Assembly (NCBI RefSeq): GCF_025562755.1
Contig: NZ_CP103300.1
Location: 1,767,001-1,831,000 of the forward strand
Length of the DNA stretch: 64,000 nucleotides
DNA from: Endozoicomonas euniceicola
Lineage (GTDB): Bacteria; Pseudomonadota; Gammaproteobacteria; Pseudomonadales; Endozoicomonadaceae
Reading direction: 5' to 3'
Shown: in pieces, positions 53,870 through 62,623 of the stretch
Layout: every line of letters begins with the position of its first letter
Numbering within the stretch: position 1 is the first letter of the stretch
Notes under the pieces: model-generated
Database searches by the model: none
What the model was told of the DNA's origin: nothing
The model's input: only the letters and a program-made list of their open reading frames with translations
Made by a program: the position numbers and the translations under genes

Positions 53870-53906
53870 GCGACTGATTCAAAGGAGGGTGGCGGTTGTC
53901 GCCCTC

Positions 53907-53991
53907 AGCTTTTCGCTTTTAGCTGTTGGCTTCTAGAAGCCAGAAGCCAGAAGCTAAACGCTGAAAGCTAAAAGCTAAAAGCTAAAAGCGA
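53907..53991. repeat. Palindromic heptamer array after ctp
   Basis: Left arm CAGCTTTTCGCTTTTAGCTG, centre TCTAGA, right arm with GAAGCCAGAAGCCAGAAGC and four AGCTAAA-type heptamers. The arms are largely complementary, so the whole folds as a long imperfect hairpin at the convergent 3' ends of ctp and the next gene. It overlaps the last bases of the minus-strand gene. Confidence 0.75.
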
Positions 53992-54524
53992 TAATGAATG
54001 CCAAGACTAACCACTGGCTTAACGGTGTGCACCGCAGATTCCAGAGCATCAAAGCTATCTGGCAGATCACCAGTATCATTGCTTCCGGAACTTCCGGACA
54101 AAGATGATTCTACCTGACTCTCTTCACCAAAAAACGCACCCACTTCAACACTGACATCCAGGCGGTTAGCGTCGTCCAGTAATTTTTTCCAGCCAACACC
54201 CAGGTAGGTCTTATTGCCTACGGCTGAATAGGAGTCAGTGGTCTTACTTTGATCACTGCCGTAAGCTCCGGCCGATACCCTGAAGCCGCTTTGTTCAAAG
54301 GGGTAGTAATCGATCACAAGCCCTGTAGAGTGTGTTTTGGAATACTTTTCAACCACTTTAAGTTCAGAGAAATGATCTGGATAGGCCCGAACGTCGAAGG
54401 TGCTGGTCTTGGCGGGCGTCGTTTGGTCTGGTTCATCCTGAGCAGGCAATACACCATCGGCTGCATGAGCAGAAGTGATCAGAAAACAGATGGCAGAAAA
54501 AATTAATGGACTACGGTGCATCAC
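53982..54524 (-). CDS. Small outer-membrane-type β-barrel protein
   Basis: 180 residues with a signal peptide (LIFSAICFLITSAHA). The mature part shows alternating β-strand patterns (STGLVIDYYPFEQSGFRVSA, then KTYLGVGWKKL) and ends in LGIHYRF with the terminal phenylalanine of outer-membrane proteins. A Ser-Gly-rich loop (ESSLSGSSGSNDTG) lies before the last strand. It looks like a member of the 8-stranded barrel class; no named family. Its last codons lie inside the heptamer array. Confidence 0.7.
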   Translation of the reverse strand: MMHRSPLIFSAICFLITSAHAADGVLPAQDEPDQTTPAKTSTFDVRAYPDHFSELKVVEKYSKTHSTGLVIDYYPFEQSGFRVSAGAYGSDQSKTTDSYSAVGNKTYLGVGWKKLLDDANRLDVSVEVGAFFGEESQVESSLSGSSGSNDTGDLPDSFDALESAVHTVKPVVSLGIHYRF

Positions 54525-54874
54525 CCTTCCCCCTGGGCTTTATGACACGAACAGGTCCTTATAAGCAGGAATTAAACGGCTATTCCTGAAGGCTTTCCGC
54601 AGGTTGAAGACGGTGTTGACGAAAAATGGAAGCCGTCTACTTATCCTCTCCTGAAACCTGCTCAAGATCAACTACTATGTACGTACTTGTCACAGCAGAA
54701 GGCGTACATTCACTTTCTGACTCTGCAATGCAGCCATTGATAAACTTTCGTGTTTTAGCTGTGGTACTTCATCTGATAACACCTGATGGAAAAGTTTCAT
54801 CTTTGATGTCGATGTGCTGACGCGATAATCCACAAGCAGACTCAACACTTCAATCCCCATGGAAAATCATTATT
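54525..54874. other. 350-bp region without a supported gene
   Basis: Between the divergent β-barrel and formate channel genes. A 64-codon ORF (54626–54820) has no supporting signal. No convincing FNR/ArcA box or σ70 promoter could be named. Nothing else is seen. Confidence 0.6.
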
Positions 54875-55726
54875 ATGCAAACTGGTAAAGCGCCACAGTT
54901 TGGAGCTGTCGCCCCGTCCGAAATGGCCCGTCTGGCTGAAGACGCAGCCGTTGGTAAAACCAAAAAACACCCGGAAGTGACTTTTGTACTGGCTATTCTG
55001 TCGGGTCTTTTCGTCTCTCTGGCTGGCATGTTTTATACCGTTGTCACCACAGGTGCCGGTGATCTGCCCTACGGCATGGTGAAACTGGTTGGCGGTCTGT
55101 CATTCAGTATGGGTCTGATGATGGTCGTGCTGTGCGGTTCTGAGCTGTTCACCAGTAACACGCTGTTGCTGATGGGTCGTGCAACCCGTCGTATCAGTGT
55201 TGGTCAGATTGCCAAAAACTGGACGCTGGTCTATTTCGGTAACATGGCTGGTTCTTTCTTCATGGTGGCCATGCTGATGGCCGTTGGGCAGTTCAAAGGT
55301 GCGCATGGTGAGTTAGGCATTAACTACATGTATATTGCCAACGGCAAGATGGGTCACAGTTTCGTGGAGGCGCTGCTGCTGGGTGTACTGTGTAACCTGG
55401 TTGTGTGTCTGACTTACTGGATGACCCTGAGCTCCCGGGACGCCATGGGTAAAATGTTTGCCTGCATGCTGCCGGTAGCCTGCTTCCTGGCCGCTGGTTT
55501 CGAACACTCCGTTGCCAATATGTTCCTGCTGCCAATGGGCTACCTCATCAAGTCTGTTGCAACACCTGAGTTCTGGGCCAACACCGGTTACACGGCTGAA
55601 TACTTCAGCAATATCAACCTGCACAACATGGTTTTCATGAACCTGATTCCTGCAACCATCGGTAATATCATTGGTGGCGGTGTTATGGTGGGTCTGAGTA
55701 ACTGGTTTGTACACCTGCGTGACTGA
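54875..55726 (+). CDS. Formate/nitrite-family channel (FocA-like)
   Basis: 283 residues with six membrane helices in the FNT fold. The N-terminal cytoplasmic helix region KAPQFGAVAPSEMARLAEDA is FocA-like. The constriction loops (GSELFTSN and AAGFEHSVANMFLLP) match the pore motifs of formate channels, and NLVVCLTYWM fits TM4. FocA moves formate across the inner membrane in either direction depending on pH. Full length, followed by its own terminator. No pfl gene is nearby in the window. Confidence 0.92.
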   Translation: MQTGKAPQFGAVAPSEMARLAEDAAVGKTKKHPEVTFVLAILSGLFVSLAGMFYTVVTTGAGDLPYGMVKLVGGLSFSMGLMMVVLCGSELFTSNTLLLMGRATRRISVGQIAKNWTLVYFGNMAGSFFMVAMLMAVGQFKGAHGELGINYMYIANGKMGHSFVEALLLGVLCNLVVCLTYWMTLSSRDAMGKMFACMLPVACFLAAGFEHSVANMFLLPMGYLIKSVATPEFWANTGYTAEYFSNINLHNMVFMNLIPATIGNIIGGGVMVGLSNWFVHLRD

Positions 55727-55759
55727 TCACTTATTGTAGAAATACATTGTTGATCTGGA

Positions 55760-55788
55760 ATGGCCGCTGTTTTGCGGCCATTTTTTTA
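55760..55788 (+). terminator. Strong terminator after FocA-like gene
   Basis: ATGGCCGC (55760–55767) pairs with GCGGCCAT (55774–55781), followed by TTTTTTT. Confidence 0.93.
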
Positions 55789-55875
55789 ATTATTCTTCGG
55801 GAAGCAAACTTCAGATACTCCTGATACTATCTCTCTCCGTGTCTTTTGATGATTAACGAACATCAAGGAGATTCA

Positions 55876-56421
55876 ATGACCAGCATCAGTATTTTCTGCG
55901 GAGCCAAAACTGGCCGTCGCCCGGAGTATAAAGCCGCCGCTCTTGACCTGGTTGAAGCCATGGTCAGGCGCGATATCACGGTGGTTTACGGCGGAGGAAA
56001 CATTGGTTTAATGGGGTGTGTCGCCAACCATGCCTTATCACTGGGCGGTCGGGTTGTTGGTGTGATTCCACAACGGATGGTTGACCTGGAAAAAGCTCAC
56101 GACTCACTGACTGAAATACACATTGTTGACTCCATGAGTGAACGTAAACGGAAACTGTGTGATATTTCAGACGGCTGTATTGCACTGCCGGGCGGAACAG
56201 GCACACTGGACGAACTGTTTGAGTACATTGTGCTGCTGGAAACTGACTATCACCACAAGCCTTCCGGTCTGCTGAACGCCTGTGGTTATTTTGATCATCT
56301 GCTTAACTTTATGGACCATGCCATTGTTGAAGGCTATGTAAGACAGCCTCTGCCCGATATACTGTCGGTTGCCGATAAACCAGAGCCACTGCTGGACACC
56401 CTGATAACGCGAATGGGATAA
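55876..56421 (+). CDS. LOG-family Rossmann-fold protein
   Basis: 181 residues from the ATG at 55876 (AAGGAGATTCA precedes it; a longer frame starts ten codons earlier). LOG-family motifs: VVYGGGNIGLMGCVAN, MSERKRKLCDISDGCIALPG and PGGTGTLDELFE. The plant members release free cytokinin by nucleotide-5'-monophosphate phosphoribohydrolase activity; bacterial homologues act on AMP or related nucleotides. The real substrate is not known here. It is followed 14 bp later by the esterase gene, so probably an operon. Confidence 0.9.
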   Translation: MTSISIFCGAKTGRRPEYKAAALDLVEAMVRRDITVVYGGGNIGLMGCVANHALSLGGRVVGVIPQRMVDLEKAHDSLTEIHIVDSMSERKRKLCDISDGCIALPGGTGTLDELFEYIVLLETDYHHKPSGLLNACGYFDHLLNFMDHAIVEGYVRQPLPDILSVADKPEPLLDTLITRMG

Positions 56422-56435
56422 CCACGGGACTGACA

Positions 56436-57059
56436 ATGACAAAAACGCCTCTGCTGATTTATTTACATGGATTAAACAGTTCATCCCGGTCCATCAAGGC
56501 GCAACAGACCATCCGCCATATCCATCGAAACAAACTGGATATGGATTTGTGGGTACCTGATTTACCCAGCCATCCGGAGCAGGCAAGACGGTTAATGTCT
56601 GACCGTATTCGTCGCGAGTACGGCATGCGCCCCGTTTATATTATTGGCAGCTCTCTGGGTGGCTATTATGGTACCTGGCTGATGCAACGCCTGATCTATC
56701 TCCACCCGGATATTGTCACCCGCCTGGTTCTGATCAACCCTGCTGTTCGCCCTTACGAATTGTTCCGTGATTATCTGGGCAGGCAAACCAATGTTTACAC
56801 TGGCGATGAATGGGAGTTGACCGAGGATCATGTCAACACGCTGCAATCCCTTGAAACCTTATGGCTCGATAATGTTCAGGACATTTTGCTAATGGTTCAG
56901 GAGGGAGACGAAACCCTTGATTACCACAAAGCAGTAGAAAAGTACGCCAATGCCCAGATGATTATCCAGAAAGGCGGCAGTCATTCTTTTGAACATTACG
57001 ATGATATGCTGCCAACGGTCTTCGACTTTCTTGCAGGAAAGCCCATTCTAAAGGGATAG
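56436..57059 (+). CDS. YqiA-like α/β-hydrolase esterase
   Basis: 207 residues. LIYLHGLNSSSRSIKAQ and the nucleophile elbow YIIGSSLGGYYGTWL (Ser) with C-terminal GGSHSFEHYDDML (His) match the UPF0227/YqiA family of small acyl esterases. The Asp of the triad is likely in VQEGDETLDY. In E. coli yqiA lies directly next to parE, and here parE is about 3.5 kb downstream, so the linkage is partly kept. Confidence 0.88.
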   Translation: MTKTPLLIYLHGLNSSSRSIKAQQTIRHIHRNKLDMDLWVPDLPSHPEQARRLMSDRIRREYGMRPVYIIGSSLGGYYGTWLMQRLIYLHPDIVTRLVLINPAVRPYELFRDYLGRQTNVYTGDEWELTEDHVNTLQSLETLWLDNVQDILLMVQEGDETLDYHKAVEKYANAQMIIQKGGSHSFEHYDDMLPTVFDFLAGKPILKG

Positions 57060-57061
57060 CT

Positions 57062-57145
57062 GCTCTTGGCTCTTGGCTTTTGGCTGTTTGTGCCTGACCA
57101 ACAGCCAACAGCCAACAGCCAACAGCCAACAGCCAACAGCCAACA
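57062..57145. repeat. Palindromic heptamer array after the esterase gene
   Basis: GCTCTTG, GCTCTTG, GCTTTTG on the left arm and six perfect copies of GCCAACA (57104–57145) on the right. It folds as an imperfect hairpin 3 bp after the stop codon of the esterase. Confidence 0.85.
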
Positions 57146-57392
57146 TTAATCCAGCAAAATTCCAAACCGGTGCTACATTGTTTACCAGTTTAAATGGTTC
57201 ATTTTCTCGTGAAACCGTGCAATAGCTGGTCACTGTTGTTTAATTTCAAAGATGCCACCCACGGAAACATCAACTGCAATGCAATGACCTGAGCGGCTAC
57301 TCTGTCAGGGTGTTTTAACGACTTGGCACAAACCTGAACGCCCTGGCATTGAGCAGTCTTTTTCTATCTCATATCTGGATATCAAACGCAGT
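57146..57392. other. Promoter region of the transporter gene, unassigned
   Basis: 247 bp between the heptamer array and the OPA-type transporter. No clear hexamer pair was found; AT-rich stretches at 57180–57240 may hold the promoter. Confidence 0.4.
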
Positions 57393-58811
57393 ATGCTGTC
57401 TTTTTTTAAAAGCCCGGTTGTACCTGAGGGGTATTCAAGAGTACAACACGAACGCTACTCAAGATTACGCCTGCAGGTTATTGGTGGCGTATTCCTAGGT
57501 TACTCCGCTTATTATCTGGTACGGAAGAACTTTGTTCTCGCCATGCCCGACCTTATTGGTCAGGGATTCAGTAAAAGCGAACTGGGGATGGCTCTGTGCG
57601 CTCTGTCTCTGAGCTATGGCATCAGCAACTTTGTTATGGGAGTCTTTGCCGACCGGCTGGATGTTCGTAAGCTTATGCCGCTGTGCCTGATTCTGTCGGG
57701 ATGCATCTCGCTGTTTATAGGCTTTATGCCCATTTTGCAATTGCCGCTGATGGTCATGGTCTGCCTGATGGCCCTGAATGGCTGCCTGCAAGGGGCGGGC
57801 TGGCCGTGTAGCGCCAAACTGATCGCTCACTGGTTTGTGCGTCAGGAGCGAGGGACGGCTGTGAGTATATGGAGCCTGTCGCAAAATGTCGGATGCGGTT
57901 TGCTGGGACCTCTGGCGATACTGGCAGTCGCCCTGTTTTGTGACTGGCAAAGTCTTTTTTACTTTCCAGCTTCCATTGCCATAGTGATAGCCATTGGTTG
58001 TTATTTCATGTTGAAAGACAGTCCGGAACAGTGCGGGCTACCACGACATTCAGCCGAGTTGGCTGAAGAACGTGCGATTAAACATCAACAGTCGTCTTTC
58101 AGGCAATCCTTTCGACTCTTTTGCCAGCACTGCCTGAAGCTCCCGCCGATATGGATTCTTGCTGTCGTTAACGCCTGCATTTACTTTGTTCGCTACGGCG
58201 TTATCGACTGGGCTCCCGTTTACCTGCAAGAATCCAAAGGCTTTAGTTTTAATACCTCCAGCTGGGCATTTTTTGCGTTTGAATACGCCGCTATCCCCGG
58301 CACCCTGATTTGTGGTTACCTGAGTGACAGGCACTTCCGGGGACAGCGAGCCCCGGTCAATGCATTGTTTACGACGCTGGTTCTCATTTCCATCCTGTGT
58401 TATTGGCAATGTCCGGTAGGCAACACGGCATATGGCCTGCTGTCTATGGTTGCCACGGGTTTTCTGGTTTATGGCCCTGTCATGTTGGTGCATGTCCATA
58501 TCATTGACCTGGTACCTCTCCCGTTCGCAGCAACCGCAGCGGGTTTCATTGGTCTGTTCGGCTATTTCTTTGGTGCCACATCGGCCAACCTGCTGCTGGG
58601 AAAAGTACTCGACTATTATGGCTGGGATGCCTGTTTCGAGCTGCTCGCAGCAGCCTGCGCCCTGGCACTGATACTCTTGCTATTGCTATGGATATGGGAA
58701 AATATGCACCCAAATCCTGATGAGCAGTTCGCGCAACAGGCTCAGCCCGCGACGATTCCTGTAACAGCGGACAATAAGGCGGGCAATAAAACGCCATCCA
58801 GACGACATTGA
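57393..58811 (+). CDS. OPA-family organophosphate:phosphate antiporter-like transporter
   Basis: 472 residues with 12 membrane helices. It resembles GlpT/UhpT/PgtP-type carriers: GYSAYYLVRKNFVLAMPDLI in TM1, NFVMGVFADRLDVRKLMPL after TM2, and GWPCSAKLIAHWFVRQERGT in TM4–5. The conserved arginine of TM1 (YYLVRKNF) is kept and binds the substrate phosphate in relatives. The C-terminal 25 residues are polar. The substrate (glycerol-3-phosphate, hexose-phosphate or phosphoglycerate) cannot be told. Its stop touches the convergent ligase gene. Confidence 0.85.
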   Translation: MLSFFKSPVVPEGYSRVQHERYSRLRLQVIGGVFLGYSAYYLVRKNFVLAMPDLIGQGFSKSELGMALCALSLSYGISNFVMGVFADRLDVRKLMPLCLILSGCISLFIGFMPILQLPLMVMVCLMALNGCLQGAGWPCSAKLIAHWFVRQERGTAVSIWSLSQNVGCGLLGPLAILAVALFCDWQSLFYFPASIAIVIAIGCYFMLKDSPEQCGLPRHSAELAEERAIKHQQSSFRQSFRLFCQHCLKLPPIWILAVVNACIYFVRYGVIDWAPVYLQESKGFSFNTSSWAFFAFEYAAIPGTLICGYLSDRHFRGQRAPVNALFTTLVLISILCYWQCPVGNTAYGLLSMVATGFLVYGPVMLVHVHIIDLVPLPFAATAAGFIGLFGYFFGATSANLLLGKVLDYYGWDACFELLAAACALALILLLLLWIWENMHPNPDEQFAQQAQPATIPVTADNKAGNKTPSRRH

Positions 58812-60317
58812 TCAGGTAATGAACTTTTGTGCCGGAGCACTCAGCACCCGCTTAAGACCCTGCTTATCCACCTTGCCAAGAGGCGTTCTGGGTAGCTTTT
58901 CCAGCAGGGTCATTTTGGTAGGCAGTTTGTAAGACGCGACCTCTGTGCACAGCCACTCCCGGATTTCTTTGAGATTAATATGCCTTGAAACAGGCACAAC
59001 ACAGGCACAGATGGCCTCACCCAGTCGATCACTGGGCGTTCCAAGAACGGCACACTCGCGTATACCCGGGTGAGCGTCCAGCATGGCTTCAATTTCAAGG
59101 GCAGAAACCCGGTAACCACCGGTTTTAATAATATCAATACTGCGTTTACCCAAAAGACGATACTGCCCATGATCCAGAATCGCCATATCACCGGTTCGAA
59201 ACCAGCCCTGGCTAAACACCTGCTGGTTCAGGTCGGCTTTGCCATGATAACCCTTGAACATTTGCGGGCTGCGCACTTCCAGCTCGCCAACCCCGCTGAC
59301 TTTATGGCCGCTTTCATCCACCAGGCGAACACTGACGCCTGGTAAAGGGCTGCCAAGGCAGTCAGGCCGACGTTCTCCCTGCTCCTGTTGCGATAACACC
59401 ATGCCCGCCTCCGTGAGCCCATACCGCGTTAAAAGCGGTTTACCCGCCAACTTCAGCCATTGATTGTGAACGGAAGGGGGCAGGGGAGAGGAGCCCACAA
59501 TCGCCAGCCTAAGGGTTCTTGCCCCATCCTGCCAGGTACGCCGCTGCACTGCAGAAGATTTGTTCCAGGCGTCAAGCATATATTGATAAATCGTTGGGAC
59601 GGCGGTAAACAGCGTAAACTTCCGGCTGGCCAGTTGCTCCCACACCTTTTCAGTTTTGAATACAGGCATCAGCAGGCAGCTGGCTCCCGCAGCCAGCGTA
59701 CATAACAACCCACAAACCAGCCCATGAATATGAGCAATAGGGAGAACATGCAACAACCTGTCTTCAGGAGACCATCGCCACGCCCGACACAGTGTTTTTA
59801 CCTGGGCTTCGACAGAGCTAAAGGTATGAACGACACCCCTCGGATATCGACTGGTGCCACTGGTATAAATAACAACGGCTTCTTTCTGCTGATCCAGAGC
59901 AACAAGTGCAAGCGGAGAAGCCTCATGCCCAATCGCTTTCAGAATTTTTATGCCACAGCGCTGCGTCAGGAAGTGGGCATCAGATTCTTTACCGGGCGAG
60001 CAAATCAGATACCTTGCGTCAACGTCCCGAATGCGCCATTCCCACTCAGGAGCAGGCATAAGAGGATCGAGCGGGACGGCAACCCCCTCTGCCAGCCAGA
60101 TAGCCAGTAATGACACCACCGACAAGGCATCACGTCCTGCCAGAAAGGGTATAAACGGACGATCCGTATCAATCTCCTGCTTTAAAACTGAGGCAAGGAC
60201 TCTGGCTTGTTCGATTAATTCTCCGTAAGTGTGCTCGCCAGCGTCATCAACAACAGCAATACTGTCAGCAGGGTGGCCAATAAGCTGTGACAAAAACGAC
60301 ATCTGACCAGTAACCAT
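58812..60317 (-). CDS. AMP-dependent acyl-CoA synthetase/ligase
   Basis: 501 residues. Adenylation motifs: VVIYTSGTSRYPRGVVHTFS (A3, although the usual TTGxPKG is varied), RYGLTEAGM (A5), GWFRTGDMAIL (A7), LLGKRSIDIIKTGGYRVSA (A8) and PRTPLGKVDKQG with the catalytic lysine (A10). The overall pattern resembles malonyl-/methylmalonyl-CoA synthetases (MatB/ACSF3) more than long-chain acyl ligases, but the substrate is not certain. Convergent with the transporter gene with no spacer, so transcription interference is possible. Confidence 0.82.
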   Translation of the reverse strand: MVTGQMSFLSQLIGHPADSIAVVDDAGEHTYGELIEQARVLASVLKQEIDTDRPFIPFLAGRDALSVVSLLAIWLAEGVAVPLDPLMPAPEWEWRIRDVDARYLICSPGKESDAHFLTQRCGIKILKAIGHEASPLALVALDQQKEAVVIYTSGTSRYPRGVVHTFSSVEAQVKTLCRAWRWSPEDRLLHVLPIAHIHGLVCGLLCTLAAGASCLLMPVFKTEKVWEQLASRKFTLFTAVPTIYQYMLDAWNKSSAVQRRTWQDGARTLRLAIVGSSPLPPSVHNQWLKLAGKPLLTRYGLTEAGMVLSQQEQGERRPDCLGSPLPGVSVRLVDESGHKVSGVGELEVRSPQMFKGYHGKADLNQQVFSQGWFRTGDMAILDHGQYRLLGKRSIDIIKTGGYRVSALEIEAMLDAHPGIRECAVLGTPSDRLGEAICACVVPVSRHINLKEIREWLCTEVASYKLPTKMTLLEKLPRTPLGKVDKQGLKRVLSAPAQKFIT

Positions 60318-60350
60318 ATTAAATAAGTGGAAAAAGTATAGTCACACAAG

Positions 60351-60390
60351 AGCGGGTTCACAGTTTTCCGCTGTTTGAACCTGCTTTTTT
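60351..60390 (+). terminator. Orphan terminator-like hairpin upstream of parE
   Basis: GCGGGTTC…CAG pairs with CTG…GAACCTGC and is followed by TTTTTT on the plus strand. No plus-strand gene ends here; it sits between divergent genes, 209 bp before parE. It could be a leftover terminator of a lost gene or act on a leader transcript. Confidence 0.5.
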
Positions 60391-60598
60391 ATTCATTAAA
60401 GAAATCAGAAAAACATCGGGTGGATGAATCATTGAGTCAGAAATATCTGTTTTCATAGGGTGGAGTACTTATACAAGGACAACGTTCAGAGTCTGCGTAT
60501 GGAACTGACGACTAAAGGCCAATTAAGATACACTGTACCACTAACGGCGTTTCCCGCTAACAGCATTTTGACCATGCTTTCCACCTGATAAGGATTCC

Positions 60599-62491
60599 AT
60601 GCGTAACGAATACACCGCAGAAGCCATTGAGGTTCTCAGTGGTCTGGACCCGGTCCGTAAACGTCCGGGCATGTACACCGATACGACCCGACCCAACCAT
60701 CTGGCCCAGGAGATTATCGACAACAGTGTCGATGAGGCTCTGGCTGGCTTTGCCAGCAAAATCAAAGTGATTTTGCACAAAGACAACTCTCTGGAAGTCA
60801 TCGACGACGGTCGGGGTATGCCAACAGACATTCATCCTGAACACGGTATTTCAGGTATTGAATTGATTCTGACCCGTCTGCACGCCGGTGGTAAATTCTC
60901 CAACAAGAATTACCAGTTCTCTGGTGGTCTGCATGGCGTGGGTGTCTCTGTCGTCAACGCGCTTTCCACGGTTCTGGAAGTGACCGTTCGCCGGGATGCC
61001 AAAGTATCCCTGATCACCTTTAAAGACGGTTTTAAAGATAAAGACCTGCATGACATCGACACCTGTGGCCGTCGTAATACCGGAACAACCGTTCGTTTCT
61101 GGCCGGATGCCCAGTACTTTGATTCACCAAAGTTTTCTGTTTCCCGACTGATGCATGTACTCCGTGCCAAAGCGGTATTGTGTCCGGGATTACGGGTTGA
61201 GTTTGTTGATCATCACGCTGGCGATACCACCGAATGGTATTACGAAGACGGTTTGAAGGATTACCTGAGAGGCACTACCCATGAGTACCCAACCCTGCCT
61301 TCTGAACCTTTTACCGGTTCACTGAAAGGTGATAAAGAAGCCGTTGACTGGGCCGTTCAGTGGCTGCCGGAAGGTGGCACCCTGTTGACCGAAAGTTACG
61401 TAAACCTGATTCCAACCCCTCTGGGGGGGACTCATGTCAACGGTTTGCGAACCGGTTTGCTGGAGGCCATCCGTGAATTCTGTGAATTCCGTAACCTGTT
61501 GCCCCGCGGCGTAAAACTGGGGCCAGACGATATCTGGGAAAACTGTGCCTTTGTATTGTCTGCCAAGCTGGCTGACCCACAGTTTTCTGGTCAGACCAAG
61601 GAGCGCCTGTCTTCCCGTGAATGCGCCGCCTTTGTTTCCGGCGTTGCCAAAGACGCTTTCAGCCTGTGGCTGAACCAGCACACCGCTGAAGGCGAACAGC
61701 TGGCAGAACTGTGCATTAGCAATGCCCAGAAGCGCATGCGGAAGTCCAAAAAAGTGGCACGTAAAAAAGTCACTCAAGGCCCTGCCCTGCCCGGTAAACT
61801 GGCAGACTGTGCCAGTCAGGACATTAACTACACTGAACTGTTCCTGGTTGAAGGTGACTCGGCGGGTGGCTCAGCCAAACAGGCGCGTGACCGGGAGTAT
61901 CAGGCGATACTGCCCCTGCGCGGTAAAATTCTGAACACCTGGGAAGTGGATTCCAGTGAGGTTCTGGGCTCTCAGGAAATACACGACATATCGGTAGCTC
62001 TGGGCGTCGATCCGGGTTCTGAGCAGCTGGACGGTTTACGCTACGGCAAAATCTGTATCCTTGCCGATGCGGACTCCGACGGTTTGCACATTGCCACTCT
62101 GCTCTGCGCCCTGTTTGTTCAGCACTTCCGCCCGCTGGTCGAGCGCGGTCACATTTATGTGGCTATGCCGCCGTTGTATCGCATCGATGTTGCCAAAGAA
62201 GTTTTCTATGCCCTGGATGAAGATGAGAAAGAAGGTGTTCTCGAACGCATCAGGGCTGAAAAGAAACGTGGCAAAGTTAACGTTCAGCGCTTTAAGGGAC
62301 TGGGTGAAATGAATCCGCTGCAACTGCGTGAAACCACCATGTCTGCCGACACTCGTCGTCTGGTTCAGTTGTCACTGGATGACGATATTGCAGAAACCAC
62401 ACAGCGAATGGATATGTTGCTGGCTAAAAAGAGATCGTCGGATCGTAAGCAGTGGCTGGAGTCTAAGGGGGATTTGGTGGAAATATCCTGA
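60599..62491 (+). CDS. parE: DNA topoisomerase IV subunit B
   Basis: 630 residues. GHKL ATPase motifs: EIIDNSVDEALAG (Asn), IDDGRGMPTDIHPEHG, GGLHGVGVSVVNAL and the Toprim motifs ELFLVEGDSAGGSAKQ and ILADADSDGLHI. ParE together with ParC unlinks replicated chromosomes. Full length, GGA Shine-Dalgarno region at the start. The coding sequence is complete although a Tn7-like element begins within about 20 bp of its stop, as expected for elements that insert downstream of an essential gene. Confidence 0.97.
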   Translation: MRNEYTAEAIEVLSGLDPVRKRPGMYTDTTRPNHLAQEIIDNSVDEALAGFASKIKVILHKDNSLEVIDDGRGMPTDIHPEHGISGIELILTRLHAGGKFSNKNYQFSGGLHGVGVSVVNALSTVLEVTVRRDAKVSLITFKDGFKDKDLHDIDTCGRRNTGTTVRFWPDAQYFDSPKFSVSRLMHVLRAKAVLCPGLRVEFVDHHAGDTTEWYYEDGLKDYLRGTTHEYPTLPSEPFTGSLKGDKEAVDWAVQWLPEGGTLLTESYVNLIPTPLGGTHVNGLRTGLLEAIREFCEFRNLLPRGVKLGPDDIWENCAFVLSAKLADPQFSGQTKERLSSRECAAFVSGVAKDAFSLWLNQHTAEGEQLAELCISNAQKRMRKSKKVARKKVTQGPALPGKLADCASQDINYTELFLVEGDSAGGSAKQARDREYQAILPLRGKILNTWEVDSSEVLGSQEIHDISVALGVDPGSEQLDGLRYGKICILADADSDGLHIATLLCALFVQHFRPLVERGHIYVAMPPLYRIDVAKEVFYALDEDEKEGVLERIRAEKKRGKVNVQRFKGLGEMNPLQLRETTMSADTRRLVQLSLDDDIAETTQRMDMLLAKKRSSDRKQWLESKGDLVEIS

Positions 62492-62511
62492 TTGCTTAGT
62501 GAATTTTATCG

Positions 62512-62568
62512 TTAAGATTGACAATTCATCAGAAAGTCTGTCAAAAACTACCCGTAAAGATTGACAAA
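62512..62568. repeat. Candidate TnsB-binding repeats
   Basis: TTAAGATTGACAA (62512), AAAGTCTGTCAAA (62533) and TAAAGATTGACAA (62555): three sequence-related sites at 21–23 bp spacing, in the position and rhythm expected for the transposon end adjoining tnsA. Confidence 0.6.
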
Positions 62569-62577
62569 TACACTATA

Positions 62578-62615
62578 CCTCCTACGCTTTGATATTAAGG
62601 TATCGCTGTAGGAGG
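62578..62615 (+). promoter_or_regulatory. Hairpin covering the tnsA ribosome-binding site
   Basis: CCTCCTAC (62578–62585) is complementary to GTAGGAGG (62608–62615), which contains the tnsA Shine-Dalgarno (AGGAGG, nine bases before ATG). In RNA this would hide the ribosome-binding site. As DNA it could also be an operator. Confidence 0.5.
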
Positions 62616-62623
62616 AGTGTTTC

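Noticed and set aside
54626..54820. 64-codon ORF in the gap before the formate channel
   Set aside because: No Shine-Dalgarno, no family and no composition bias.
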